Part shown: piece by piece, positions 9,907 to 17,540 of the stretch
Layout: each line of letters opens with the position of its first letter
Position numbering within the stretch: the stretch's first letter is position 1
NCBI GenBank assembly: GCA_937872385.1
Contig: CALMSO010000004.1
Location: 1-64,000, forward strand
Length of the DNA: 64,000 nt
Source: an uncultured Saprospiraceae bacterium
Lineage (GTDB): Bacteria; Bacteroidota; Bacteroidia; Chitinophagales; Saprospiraceae
Direction: 5' to 3'
The notes under the pieces: model-generated
Told to the model about the DNA's origin: nothing
Database searches by the model: none
Seen by the model: only the letters and a program-made list of their open reading frames with translations
Program-made: the position numbers and the translations under genes

Positions 9907-9925
9907 TATTTGATTATCAATTATT

Positions 9926-10164
9926 AAGATGCCAGATAATAGATTTTAGATTTTAGATTTTAGATTTTAGATAATAGATGAGAGATAATAGATGAGAGAT
10001 AATAGATTTTAGATGCGAGATACAATCACCTATGACCTATCACCAATGACCCATCACCCTTTTTAAACTTCTCAACCTCTCAACCCTTAAACCTTTAAAC
10101 TTTTCAACCTTTTTAAACCCTATTCCCCTATTCAACCTATTCCCAAATAACAATTCCCCCATTA
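9926..10164 (-). repeat. Modular intergenic repeat, copy d
   Basis: A full copy with all modules fills most of the 345-bp gap between the membrane-protein stop and the regulator start. Its middle and C-rich halves (from GATGCGAGATACAATCACC onward) are almost identical to the reverse complement of copy e over about 150 bp. Confidence 0.88.
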
Positions 10165-10173
10165 CTTACTTAC

Positions 10174-10803
10174 TTACGTCGTGCGCCGTTCATATTTATA
10201 GTACAAAATAATACCATATATAATGTGCAGTAAACCAAAGCCAAAAGCCCAAAAGTACAAACCTTTGCCAGGAAAAAAGCCCGCCAGCAGCCCGGTGGCA
10301 ATTTCCAGCATACCGAGGGTGCGAATATCGCTAAACGTAAAATTGCCTGCATTGAGCAGGGCTAAGCCATAAAAAATCAGCATAGAAGCTGCAATCAGCG
10401 CGTAGTGTTGCCGAGTATATAAAATAATGATAAAAAAGCCGCCCGCCGCCAATGGAATCGCAAAGTTCACCAATACGCGTAGGGCCGCGCGCGTCCACAG
10501 CCGTTGGCCCGCACGCTGCGCCTTGCGATAACTCAGCCAAACAGCCGTACCCACCGCCAGCCCCAAAACGCTCAGCGCAACCGCCAATAGTGGCAGCACC
10601 TCCGGACGCAACAGATTGTCCGTCAAGGCTTCATATCGATCCACCGGTGCAAGATAAATAATGCGCCAGCCTATGTACGCACCAACTAAAGCATAGACCC
10701 CAGCCAAAATAGCCGCCCAGGCACTCAGCGATAAAAAACGGGTAGAACGCTCCATAATCGAGCGAATCTGCATTAAATCGTCTAAATGATTCGTTTTGGA
10801 CAT
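10174..10803 (-). CDS. Six-helix membrane protein of unknown function, creD-associated
   Basis: I place the start at 10803 (MSKTNHLDDLMQIRSIMERS), giving 209 residues. A frame open to 10854 would add 17 residues that overlap the promoter and operator. A conserved N-terminal cytoplasmic segment precedes about six hydrophobic helices (for example WAAILAGVYALVGAYIGW and LPLLAVALSVLGLAVGTAVW), ending in KYERRTT. No catalytic motif is visible. It probably belongs to the same regulon as the winged-helix regulator and creD, because its promoter holds the same palindrome as creD. Confidence 0.82.
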   Translation of the reverse strand: MSKTNHLDDLMQIRSIMERSTRFLSLSAWAAILAGVYALVGAYIGWRIIYLAPVDRYEALTDNLLRPEVLPLLAVALSVLGLAVGTAVWLSYRKAQRAGQRLWTRAALRVLVNFAIPLAAGGFFIIILYTRQHYALIAASMLIFYGLALLNAGNFTFSDIRTLGMLEIATGLLAGFFPGKGLYFWAFGFGLLHIIYGIILYYKYERRTT

Positions 10804-10809
10804 AAAAGT

Positions 10810-10851
10810 ACTTTGTGCTACAAAGTTAAGAAACAAAAGCAGTTGTGCAAA
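10810..10851 (-). promoter_or_regulatory. Promoter with overlapping palindromic operator of the membrane-protein gene
   Basis: Read leftward, TTTG (10851-10848), 19 bases, then TAACTTTG (10828-10821) matches the Bacteroidota promoter consensus exactly. The palindrome ACTTTGTGCTACAAAGT (10810-10826, 7 of 8 pairs) overlaps the -7 box and would block transcription when bound. It ends 6 bases before the start codon. Confidence 0.75.
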
Positions 10852-10979
10852 CAATTTTTATTATTTTTTTGCTCACGGAACTTATTGATAGCGTTTCCTG
10901 TTTTTCTAATGTTAATTTATTGTAAATTTAAAGTTAACTTAGCGTTAACAATCTAATAACTGTAAAAAATACACACAAA

Positions 10980-11897
10980 ATGAAAGGAACAACGCTCTGG
11001 CTATTGATATTGACGCAAATGGTGTGGGCACAAACCCCCGTTTCGCTCATACAAATACCGGAGCGCCACGAACGTATCAGCGTACCGCAGGTACAATCGT
11101 TGGTGCGTGTTCCTTTATACATTAATAATGGATTGCCTTTTGTAGCCGCAGGCGCTGGCAAACTGGCCGGGCAGTATATTTTAGACACCGGAGCGCCGCT
11201 GCTCATACTCAACCAACCCGCCCATGCCACCGGCACCGCGCAAGAAGCCTCCGGCGTGGCAGGCGCTTTTGCTACCACTTTGTTCGAAATTCCTGAATTT
11301 TATTGGTACGCTAAACGCAAATCCGTGCCCGCCCTAACGGCCGACCTAAGCCACATCGAAACGATGGTAAAACATTCGGTGACGGGCATCATTGGTTATG
11401 ACCTGCTGAAAGATTCGGAACTATTGTTGGATTATAAAAACCAACAGGCGATATTGCTGGATAGCAAAAAAAGCGAATGGTACAAAACGGCAGCTTTGCA
11501 TATCTTCCCTTTTACCTTGCAAGCGCATCTGCCGGTGATAGAAGTGCAAATTGGGCAGCACATTTTGCGGCTGGCATTGGATACGGGTGCGGGTATCAAT
11601 TTGATAGACCAACGCTACGCGGCCTTGCTACCCGCTACGGCCCTTGTGTGGCTGGGTGAGGAAAACCTACAAGGCGTGGATCAAAATATCAGTAGAGGCG
11701 CTACGGCCCTGCTGACCGACCTGAACATTGGCGACGCTCCCGCCCCCGATATGAAGGTACTTTTTACCGACCTGAGCCTTTTTCGCTCCAAAACCGCCCC
11801 GCCCATTGACGGCTTACTGGGATATCCTTTTTTCAGCCAAGTGAAGTGCTCTATTCACTATCCGGAGCAAAAGCTTTACATCTGGGGGTGGCAGTAA
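10980..11897 (+). CDS. Exported retropepsin-like aspartic protease
   Basis: The 305-residue protein begins with a signal peptide (cleavage likely near VWAQ-TP). It has two copies of the aspartic protease motif, ILDTGAPL with D69 and LALDTGAGINLID with D199, each followed by a hydrophobic strand and a glycine (IIGYDLL and GLLGYPFF). Retropepsin-like proteins usually have one such lobe and dimerise. Here both lobes are in one chain, so it could be active as a monomer, in the periplasm or outside the cell. The substrate is unknown. It stands alone and is followed by a hairpin terminator. Confidence 0.85.
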   Translation: MKGTTLWLLILTQMVWAQTPVSLIQIPERHERISVPQVQSLVRVPLYINNGLPFVAAGAGKLAGQYILDTGAPLLILNQPAHATGTAQEASGVAGAFATTLFEIPEFYWYAKRKSVPALTADLSHIETMVKHSVTGIIGYDLLKDSELLLDYKNQQAILLDSKKSEWYKTAALHIFPFTLQAHLPVIEVQIGQHILRLALDTGAGINLIDQRYAALLPATALVWLGEENLQGVDQNISRGATALLTDLNIGDAPAPDMKVLFTDLSLFRSKTAPPIDGLLGYPFFSQVKCSIHYPEQKLYIWGWQ

Positions 11898-11958
11898 CGG
11901 CCCGGGTAGTGCTGTCCTTTATATTGTAATAATACGAACCATTATGTTATAATAATGT

Positions 11959-11987
11959 AAAAAGCATTAGCCAATTGTATGCTTTTT
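11959..11987 (+). terminator. Terminator hairpin after the aspartic protease
   Basis: AAAAAGCAT (11959-11967) pairs with ATGCTTTTT (11979-11987), loop of 11 bases, T-rich 3' arm. Confidence 0.7.
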
Positions 11988-12210
11988 ATTAACTAAATAT
12001 TAATTTATTGTTAATTGCAACAATTGATACATCCTTTCTTTATTTGCGCAAGCAGCTATTTTCGCATAAATATTTGATTTTCAGACTTATGTTATAGGAT
12101 TTTTATTTTTTTCTTGACGAACCATCCGCTATTATTCATAATTATTTAACAAGCTTTTCATCCTGAGTTTACATAACAGCGCTTTCTTTGCAGCCAAATT
12201 AAAACACAAG
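11988..12210 (+). other. AT-rich leader of the TonB receptor gene
   Basis: This 223-bp stretch between the terminator and the receptor start is very AT-rich and has no open frame of note. It must hold the receptor promoter, but I see no exact TTTG/TAnnTTTG pair. Confidence 0.5.
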
Positions 12211-15030
12211 ATGAATCGCCAACTATTATTCACTACAATTCTTACCAGCTTATTTCTGAGCGGGCTTTTTGCCCAGAATGGTTCATTAACCGGTGTCGTA
12301 ATTGACGCTGAAAGTAAAGAAACCATTATTGGTGCTAATGTGATTCTAAAAGGTACCGATTTGGGTACTTCTACCGATTTTGACGGTTTGTATGCCATTC
12401 GCAACATTCCTCCCGGCACTTACGAAGTAATAATCACGTACATTGGTTATGAAACGACTACCATTAGAGAACTAGAAATCAAGGCGGATGAAAAAGTCAC
12501 TTTGGATGTAGTAATTTCTACCAATGCGCTATTACTCAACGAAATAACCGTAACGGAGTACAAAAAAACCAATACAGTAGCTGCTGTTTTGTTGGAAGTG
12601 AAACAAGCCAAGCAGGTGGTTAGCGGGGTATCGAGCCAGCAGATTACACGCTCGCAGGACAATAACGCAGCCCAAGTGATGCAGCGCATTCCTGGTGTGA
12701 CCATTGTGGACGGTCGGTTTGTAATGATACGCGGCGTGAGCGAACGCTACAATAATGTGATGATCAACAATGTAGTAGCACCCAGTACCGAAATTGACCG
12801 ACGTACGTTTTCTTTCGACCTTATCTCCAGTAGTGCCCTCGACCGGATGCTGATTTACAAGTCGGGGTCGGCTGATTTGCCCGGTGATTTTGCCGGAGGC
12901 ATCATCAAACTCTTCACGGTGGATGATGTAGAAGAAAACTACACGCGCCTGAATCTGGGCGTGGGGTATCGTGCAGGTACTACATTTGGTGACTATTTCC
13001 AGAGCGAAGGCTCGCCTACCGATTTTCTGGGCTTTGATAGTGGCTTCCGCCAACTGCCTGGCAACTTTCCAAACACCAATACCCTGCAATCGTCGCCGCG
13101 CAACGCCCAAGTACGGGTAGATGCCGCCAATTCATTGCCCAATAACTTTAATCCAACTACGGGCACTGCCCTGCCGGATTATTCGGTCGGTTTGAGTTTC
13201 GGGCGCAATTTCAATATTGGCGATAAGCGCGTAACTACTATCAATACCGTCAATTATTCTAATAGTTATCAATATTATCTACGCGATTTCTATCGCTATT
13301 TTGAGTGGGAAGACCGTACGCAGCCCATCCTGCAGCGGTTCCGTTTTGATGACAATACCTACCAGAAAGACACCCGTATCAGTGTGTTGTCCAACTGGAA
13401 AGTGCGTCTATCCGACCGCAGCCGAATCAGTTTCAAGAATTTGTTTAATCAGATTGGTGAAAACGAAACGATTCTGCGCCGAGGTTTTGACTTCATTCAG
13501 CGCCCCAACGACGACCTGAGCAATTACCTCTTGGGGTATCGCAGTCGTTCCATTTATACGGGGCAATTGGAAGGTACGCACGACCTGACGCCCACCAAGA
13601 CCCTCAACTGGGTGGTCGGTGGTAGCTTTTTGGCAGAGCAAGAGCCGGATTTGCGGCGCTTCCGTACTTTCCGCCGCCAAGGCGAAACCGATGTAAACTT
13701 CACCATGCAATTGCCACCATCTTCCAACCTGTTTGAAACCGGACGTTATTATGGCGACCTGACCGAATTTTCTGTAAATAATGGTCTGAACTATACCTAC
13801 AAATTTAAGGGGGCAGAAAGCAAAGCCTTAGTAAAAGGTGGGTATTATGTGGACTACCGCGACCGCCAGTTCAACTCGCGCTATATGTCCTATCTGTATC
13901 CGGGTTTCTTCGACCCGATAGAAGGCCAACGCCTGTCGCGCTTGCCTTTAGACCAAATATTTGCCCCGGAAAACATCCGCACCCGCGATGGGTTTACCAT
14001 TGAAGAGGGTACCCGCCCAATTGACTCGTACAATGCCTCCAACTTTACGGCAGCAGGTTATGTAAGTACAGAAATTCCGTGGCGTCGTTTTGATATTACA
14101 GCCGGTGTACGTGCCGAGCACAATATTCAGACACTGGATAGCCGCGACGACTTCAGCGTGATTCGGGTAGATAACCCCATCACCTCAATTTTGCCATTTT
14201 TCAATGCCGGGTATAATCTCTCCGAAAATTCCATTCTGCGCTTAGCGTACGGCCGCACGGTCAATCGCCCTGAATTTAGAGAACTGGCACCTTTCCTTTT
14301 CTACGACTACAAGCTGGAAGCTGGTCGTGTGGGGAATCCTAATCTGAGACCCGCCACCATTGACAACATAGACCTGCGCTTCGAGATCTATCCTCGCGTA
14401 GGTGAGACGTTTAGTATTGGTGCATTTTACAAATATTTCGACGATCCGATTGAAAACCGGACCATCATTACTACCGAGCAGCCACAGTTTACCTACATCA
14501 ATGCCGATTTTGCTAGAAACTACGGTATCGAAGTGGAATTGCGCAAGTCATTGCGGGGCATTACCAGCAGTGGTTTTCTGGATCGCTTCTCTATTAATGC
14601 CAATGTTTCTTTGATTCGTTCGGAAGTGGACCTCGGCAGCACAGCAGTGGCCCAAGACCGGGTGCGTCCCCTGCAAGGGCAGTCGCCTTACATTATCAAT
14701 ATGGCTTTGTATTATGACAATCCGGAAAGCGGCTTCTCTGCCAACTTCATTTACAATGTATTTGGAGCGCGTATTTACTCGGTGGGCGATGTATTGTTCC
14801 CGACTATCTTCGAGCTGCCGCGTAATAGTATGGACCTAACCCTGACCAAGCGCGTTAACAGCCAAGTGTCAATAAAAATGGGTATTCAGGACATTCTGAA
14901 CGCACCTTTCCGGTTCTTCCAGGATTCGGATCGTGACCTGCGCGCCTCCGACGACGACGACCCCATTTTCACTTTCCGCAGAGGTCAATTAGTAACGTTT
15001 AATCTTTCATACAATCTTAATAAAAAGTAA
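12211..15030 (+). CDS. TonB-dependent outer-membrane receptor with carboxypeptidase-like N-terminal domain
   Basis: The 939-residue protein has a signal peptide (to about FAQ), a CarboxypepD_reg-like domain at about 23-110 (GSLTGVVIDAESKETIIGAN), a plug domain at about 135-240 (NNAAQVMQRIPGVTIVDGRF) and a 22-strand barrel ending at the last residues (FNLSYNLNKK). The plug segment MIRGVSERYNNVMINN and the following SALDRM motif are typical of an Oar-like receptor branch. It imports an unknown ligand across the outer membrane with energy from TonB. It lies 23 bp before a beta-helix-like lipoprotein gene, which is probably its surface partner in one transcript. Confidence 0.93.
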   Translation: MNRQLLFTTILTSLFLSGLFAQNGSLTGVVIDAESKETIIGANVILKGTDLGTSTDFDGLYAIRNIPPGTYEVIITYIGYETTTIRELEIKADEKVTLDVVISTNALLLNEITVTEYKKTNTVAAVLLEVKQAKQVVSGVSSQQITRSQDNNAAQVMQRIPGVTIVDGRFVMIRGVSERYNNVMINNVVAPSTEIDRRTFSFDLISSSALDRMLIYKSGSADLPGDFAGGIIKLFTVDDVEENYTRLNLGVGYRAGTTFGDYFQSEGSPTDFLGFDSGFRQLPGNFPNTNTLQSSPRNAQVRVDAANSLPNNFNPTTGTALPDYSVGLSFGRNFNIGDKRVTTINTVNYSNSYQYYLRDFYRYFEWEDRTQPILQRFRFDDNTYQKDTRISVLSNWKVRLSDRSRISFKNLFNQIGENETILRRGFDFIQRPNDDLSNYLLGYRSRSIYTGQLEGTHDLTPTKTLNWVVGGSFLAEQEPDLRRFRTFRRQGETDVNFTMQLPPSSNLFETGRYYGDLTEFSVNNGLNYTYKFKGAESKALVKGGYYVDYRDRQFNSRYMSYLYPGFFDPIEGQRLSRLPLDQIFAPENIRTRDGFTIEEGTRPIDSYNASNFTAAGYVSTEIPWRRFDITAGVRAEHNIQTLDSRDDFSVIRVDNPITSILPFFNAGYNLSENSILRLAYGRTVNRPEFRELAPFLFYDYKLEAGRVGNPNLRPATIDNIDLRFEIYPRVGETFSIGAFYKYFDDPIENRTIITTEQPQFTYINADFARNYGIEVELRKSLRGITSSGFLDRFSINANVSLIRSEVDLGSTAVAQDRVRPLQGQSPYIINMALYYDNPESGFSANFIYNVFGARIYSVGDVLFPTIFELPRNSMDLTLTKRVNSQVSIKMGIQDILNAPFRFFQDSDRDLRASDDDDPIFTFRRGQLVTFNLSYNLNKK

Positions 15031-15053
15031 TTTTCTAAATCAAACTGCTTATT

Positions 15054-16466
15054 ATGAAAAATTTGCTGTTAAATTATTTTGCATTTGCAATCCTGTTGCT
15101 GGCAGTAGCCGCTTGCGACGACAAAGACAACAACACGCCTGATCCTGATCCGACGCCAGGCGATGAATTGGTAGAATTGTCAGGCACTCTGACTACCCGC
15201 ACCCTAACTGCTGACAAGAAGTACATCTTGAGAGGCCAAGTATTTGTACGCGATGGCCAGGTATTGACCGTTGAACCAGGTACAGTTATTTTTGGTGACA
15301 AAAGAACCCGCGCTACTTTGATTATTGACAAAGGTGGCAGACTGGAAGCCAATGGTACGGTTGACAGACCGATTGTATTTACTTCCAGCCAGGAAGCAGG
15401 TGTACGCGACCGTGGCGACTGGGGTGGTTTGGTTATCTTAGGACGTGCCAACACCAACCAGCCGAATCCTGCCATTGAAGGGGTAACACCGGAAGTAAAT
15501 TTCGGTACTAACGGTAGCACCCAATTCGACAACGAATCATCTGGTACGCTGCGTTATGTACGCGTAGAATTTGGCGGTATCGAATTGACCCCCAACAACG
15601 AAACCAACTCCATCACGATGGGTGGCGTAGGTAGAGGTACTGTAATGGAATATAACATGGTATCTTTCGGTGGCGACGACGGCTTCGAATGGTTTGGTGG
15701 TACCGTAAATGGTAAATATTTCATTTCGCATGCAACGTGGGACGACGACTTCGACTGCGACTTTGGCTGGTCGGGCAATGTACAGTTTGGCTTGGTTGTT
15801 CGTTATCCAGGTTTTGCTGACCAGTCGCAATCTAATGCATTTGAATGCGACAATGGCCCGAACGACAACGACGTAGAACCCTACACCACCGGTACATTCT
15901 CGAATGTAACCGTTATTGGTCCGATTGCTACTGGCAACAGCATTAGCAATGGCAACTACGCACACGCAGTTGACCTGCGCAGAAGAACGGCTATCTCGAT
16001 CTTCAATTCCGTATTTACTGGTTTCCCGATTGGTCTGCGTATGAACCAGCCTTCGGTACTTGCCAACTATCAGGCTGGCCGTGGCGTTTTGGAAAACAAC
16101 ATCATGGTAACGCCCCGCACCCAGTTCGCTGCTGGCTCTGGCGTGGACGTGGCAGCTGTAGAAAACTACTTCAAAGTTGCCAATACAGTAGTTCCTGGCC
16201 CTGCCAGTGCTGAAATTCATACTGGCCTTGGCTTGAGACAAGATCTGTTCTTCGGTAGCCGTCTGCCAGACCAGTACCCGGCTGCTCCGGACTTCCGCGT
16301 GACCTCAGGTACTTTGGCCACTGGCGCTAAGTTCGATAATGCTAAATTCAACGAGGCAAATCGCACTACTTTCTTCGACAAAACGGTTCAGTTTATCGGT
16401 GCTTTCGGCGCTACCAACTGGACTACCGGCTGGGCAGAATTTGACCCGGTTGATAAGGAATATTAA
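15054..16466 (+). CDS. Surface lipoprotein with parallel beta-helix-like fold, partner of the TonB receptor
   Basis: The 470-residue protein has a lipoprotein signal (LLAVAAC, mature start CDDKDNNTPDPDP); acidic residues right after the Cys act as a surface export signal in Bacteroidota. The body resembles right-handed beta-helix proteins of this phylum: EPGTVIFGDKRTRATLIIDK, then RGDWGGLVILGRA, then DDGFEWFGGTV and DDDFDCDFGWSGNVQFGLVV. Proteins of this type are often coded next to TonB receptors. It could capture the ligand or bind surfaces. It shares a transcript with the receptor (23-bp gap) and is closed by a hairpin at 16494-16524. The function is inferred from context. Confidence 0.8.
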   Translation: MKNLLLNYFAFAILLLAVAACDDKDNNTPDPDPTPGDELVELSGTLTTRTLTADKKYILRGQVFVRDGQVLTVEPGTVIFGDKRTRATLIIDKGGRLEANGTVDRPIVFTSSQEAGVRDRGDWGGLVILGRANTNQPNPAIEGVTPEVNFGTNGSTQFDNESSGTLRYVRVEFGGIELTPNNETNSITMGGVGRGTVMEYNMVSFGGDDGFEWFGGTVNGKYFISHATWDDDFDCDFGWSGNVQFGLVVRYPGFADQSQSNAFECDNGPNDNDVEPYTTGTFSNVTVIGPIATGNSISNGNYAHAVDLRRRTAISIFNSVFTGFPIGLRMNQPSVLANYQAGRGVLENNIMVTPRTQFAAGSGVDVAAVENYFKVANTVVPGPASAEIHTGLGLRQDLFFGSRLPDQYPAAPDFRVTSGTLATGAKFDNAKFNEANRTTFFDKTVQFIGAFGATNWTTGWAEFDPVDKEY

Positions 16467-16493
16467 TTCTTCTTGTGTTTTTAAAATAATGAA

Positions 16494-16524
16494 CTTGCCC
16501 TCTTCCAAGGGGGCAGGTTTTTTT
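16494..16524 (+). terminator. Rho-independent terminator
   Basis: TTGCCCTCTT (16495-16504) pairs with AAGGGGGCAG (16507-16516, two G-T wobbles), followed by GTTTTTTT. Confidence 0.85.
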
Positions 16525-16548
16525 ATAAATAATAAAATCTCAACTATT

Positions 16549-17157
16549 ATGAGGGCTATCGTAAAAATTTTGCTGCTATCTGTGCTTATTTCAGCTTGCA
16601 ATACAAAAGGAATTGAAGACTATCAGGCGGATAAATACTTGAATGAAGCTGCACAACAGACCTTTTTGTACGACATCATGCGCTACATGGGCCGGCTGGC
16701 CCCGCAGGCTACCCAAGCCACCAAACACGAAGCCAGATTCGATGAACATTATACGAAACAAGTGAATGCGCACCGCCTCGATTTTTATTATGCAGATGCT
16801 AAATCCGGTTTCATTTACTTTGCAGTTAGCCGCATTGCGCCCAGCATTCATGTGAAACGAGTCACTATTGGTGGTAAGCTGAAACGCAACGAAGAGGGAG
16901 AAATTGCCTATTACGAAGAGGTATTCCGCACCTGGAAAATGCTGGAAGCCGAGCACGCCGAGAAATCAGCTATGTTGTTTGCCAAAATGGTAAAAGGCGA
17001 AGACCTCAGCCCTTACTATCCCGAAAATTCTGGCAAGGAAGAATTCATTGAGTTTCCAAATGAAGATGTTTATTTCGATGCCGAACAACGGCTCTGGATT
17101 TCACGGCGCGAAGACCCCCTTCAACCTTACTATCATTTGAAAATGCAAGAAAACTAA
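16549..17157 (+). CDS. Small lipoprotein of unknown function
   Basis: The frame is open from 16339, but the first 70 residues would cross the upstream terminator and gene. The start at 16549 gives a clean lipoprotein signal (MRAIVKILLLSVLISAC) and 202 residues. The mature protein is hydrophilic and rich in charged and aromatic residues, with no known motif. The gene starts 25 bp after the terminator of the receptor-lipoprotein pair, so expression may depend on read-through or on a promoter in the upstream gene. Confidence 0.75.
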   Translation: MRAIVKILLLSVLISACNTKGIEDYQADKYLNEAAQQTFLYDIMRYMGRLAPQATQATKHEARFDEHYTKQVNAHRLDFYYADAKSGFIYFAVSRIAPSIHVKRVTIGGKLKRNEEGEIAYYEEVFRTWKMLEAEHAEKSAMLFAKMVKGEDLSPYYPENSGKEEFIEFPNEDVYFDAEQRLWISRREDPLQPYYHLKMQEN

Positions 17158-17164
17158 GCAGCTG

Positions 17165-17455
17165 ATAAGGAATGGGACATTGTTATTTGGGAATAGGTTG
17201 AATAGGGAATAGGGTTTAAAAAGGTTGAAAAGTTTAAAGGTTTAAGGGTTGAGAGGTTGAGAAGTTTAAAAAGGGTGATGGGTCATTGGTGATAGGTCAT
17301 AGGTCATAGGTAATGGTATCTCGCATCTAAAATCTATCGTCTATTATCTAAAATCTGGCATCTCAAAATCTGGCATCTGGCATCTAATATCTATTGTCTG
17401 ATAATCAGTTGTTTGCAAAAAAAATCTACTAAAAATAATTCTGTCCAAGTACTTA
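17165..17455 (+). repeat. Modular intergenic repeat, copy e (longest, chimeric)
   Basis: The order on the + strand is C-rich module complement, middle block, AGAT units, then an extra tail (ATAATCAGTTGTTTGC to GTCCAAGTACTTAT). The first half is nearly identical to copy d inverted; the second half is nearly identical to copy f inverted over about 130 bp, including the tail that overlaps the proline dehydrogenase reading frame there. It lies between two convergent genes, unlike most copies. Confidence 0.88.
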
Positions 17456-17461
17456 TGAGTG

Positions 17462-17529
17462 AATGCGATTTACAAAGCGCCCGAACCAGTCAAATTCGAT
17501 TTTTTGTAAATCGCATTTCTTGTTTTTTT
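17462..17529 (+). terminator. Long inverted repeat, terminator-like, between convergent genes
   Basis: AATGCGATTTACAAA (17462-17476) pairs perfectly over 15 bp with TTTGTAAATCGCATT (17503-17517), loop 26 bases, followed by TCTTGTTTTTTTG. It would stop transcripts from the left and sits directly downstream of the adhesin stop at 17541 as well. Confidence 0.75.
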
Positions 17530-17540
17530 GTTGCTCCGAT

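Noticed and set aside
9926..10030. Dense AGATNNNAGAT units as a possible CRISPR or centromere-like iteron array
   Set aside because: Units are 7-10 bases with no constant spacers, and the same units recur in nine intergenic sites as part of a larger element; no replication or partition gene is near.
17165..17455. Repeat element as an insertion sequence or MITE
   Set aside because: No transposase, no terminal inverted repeats and no clear target duplication; borders differ between copies, so I call it only a modular repeat.
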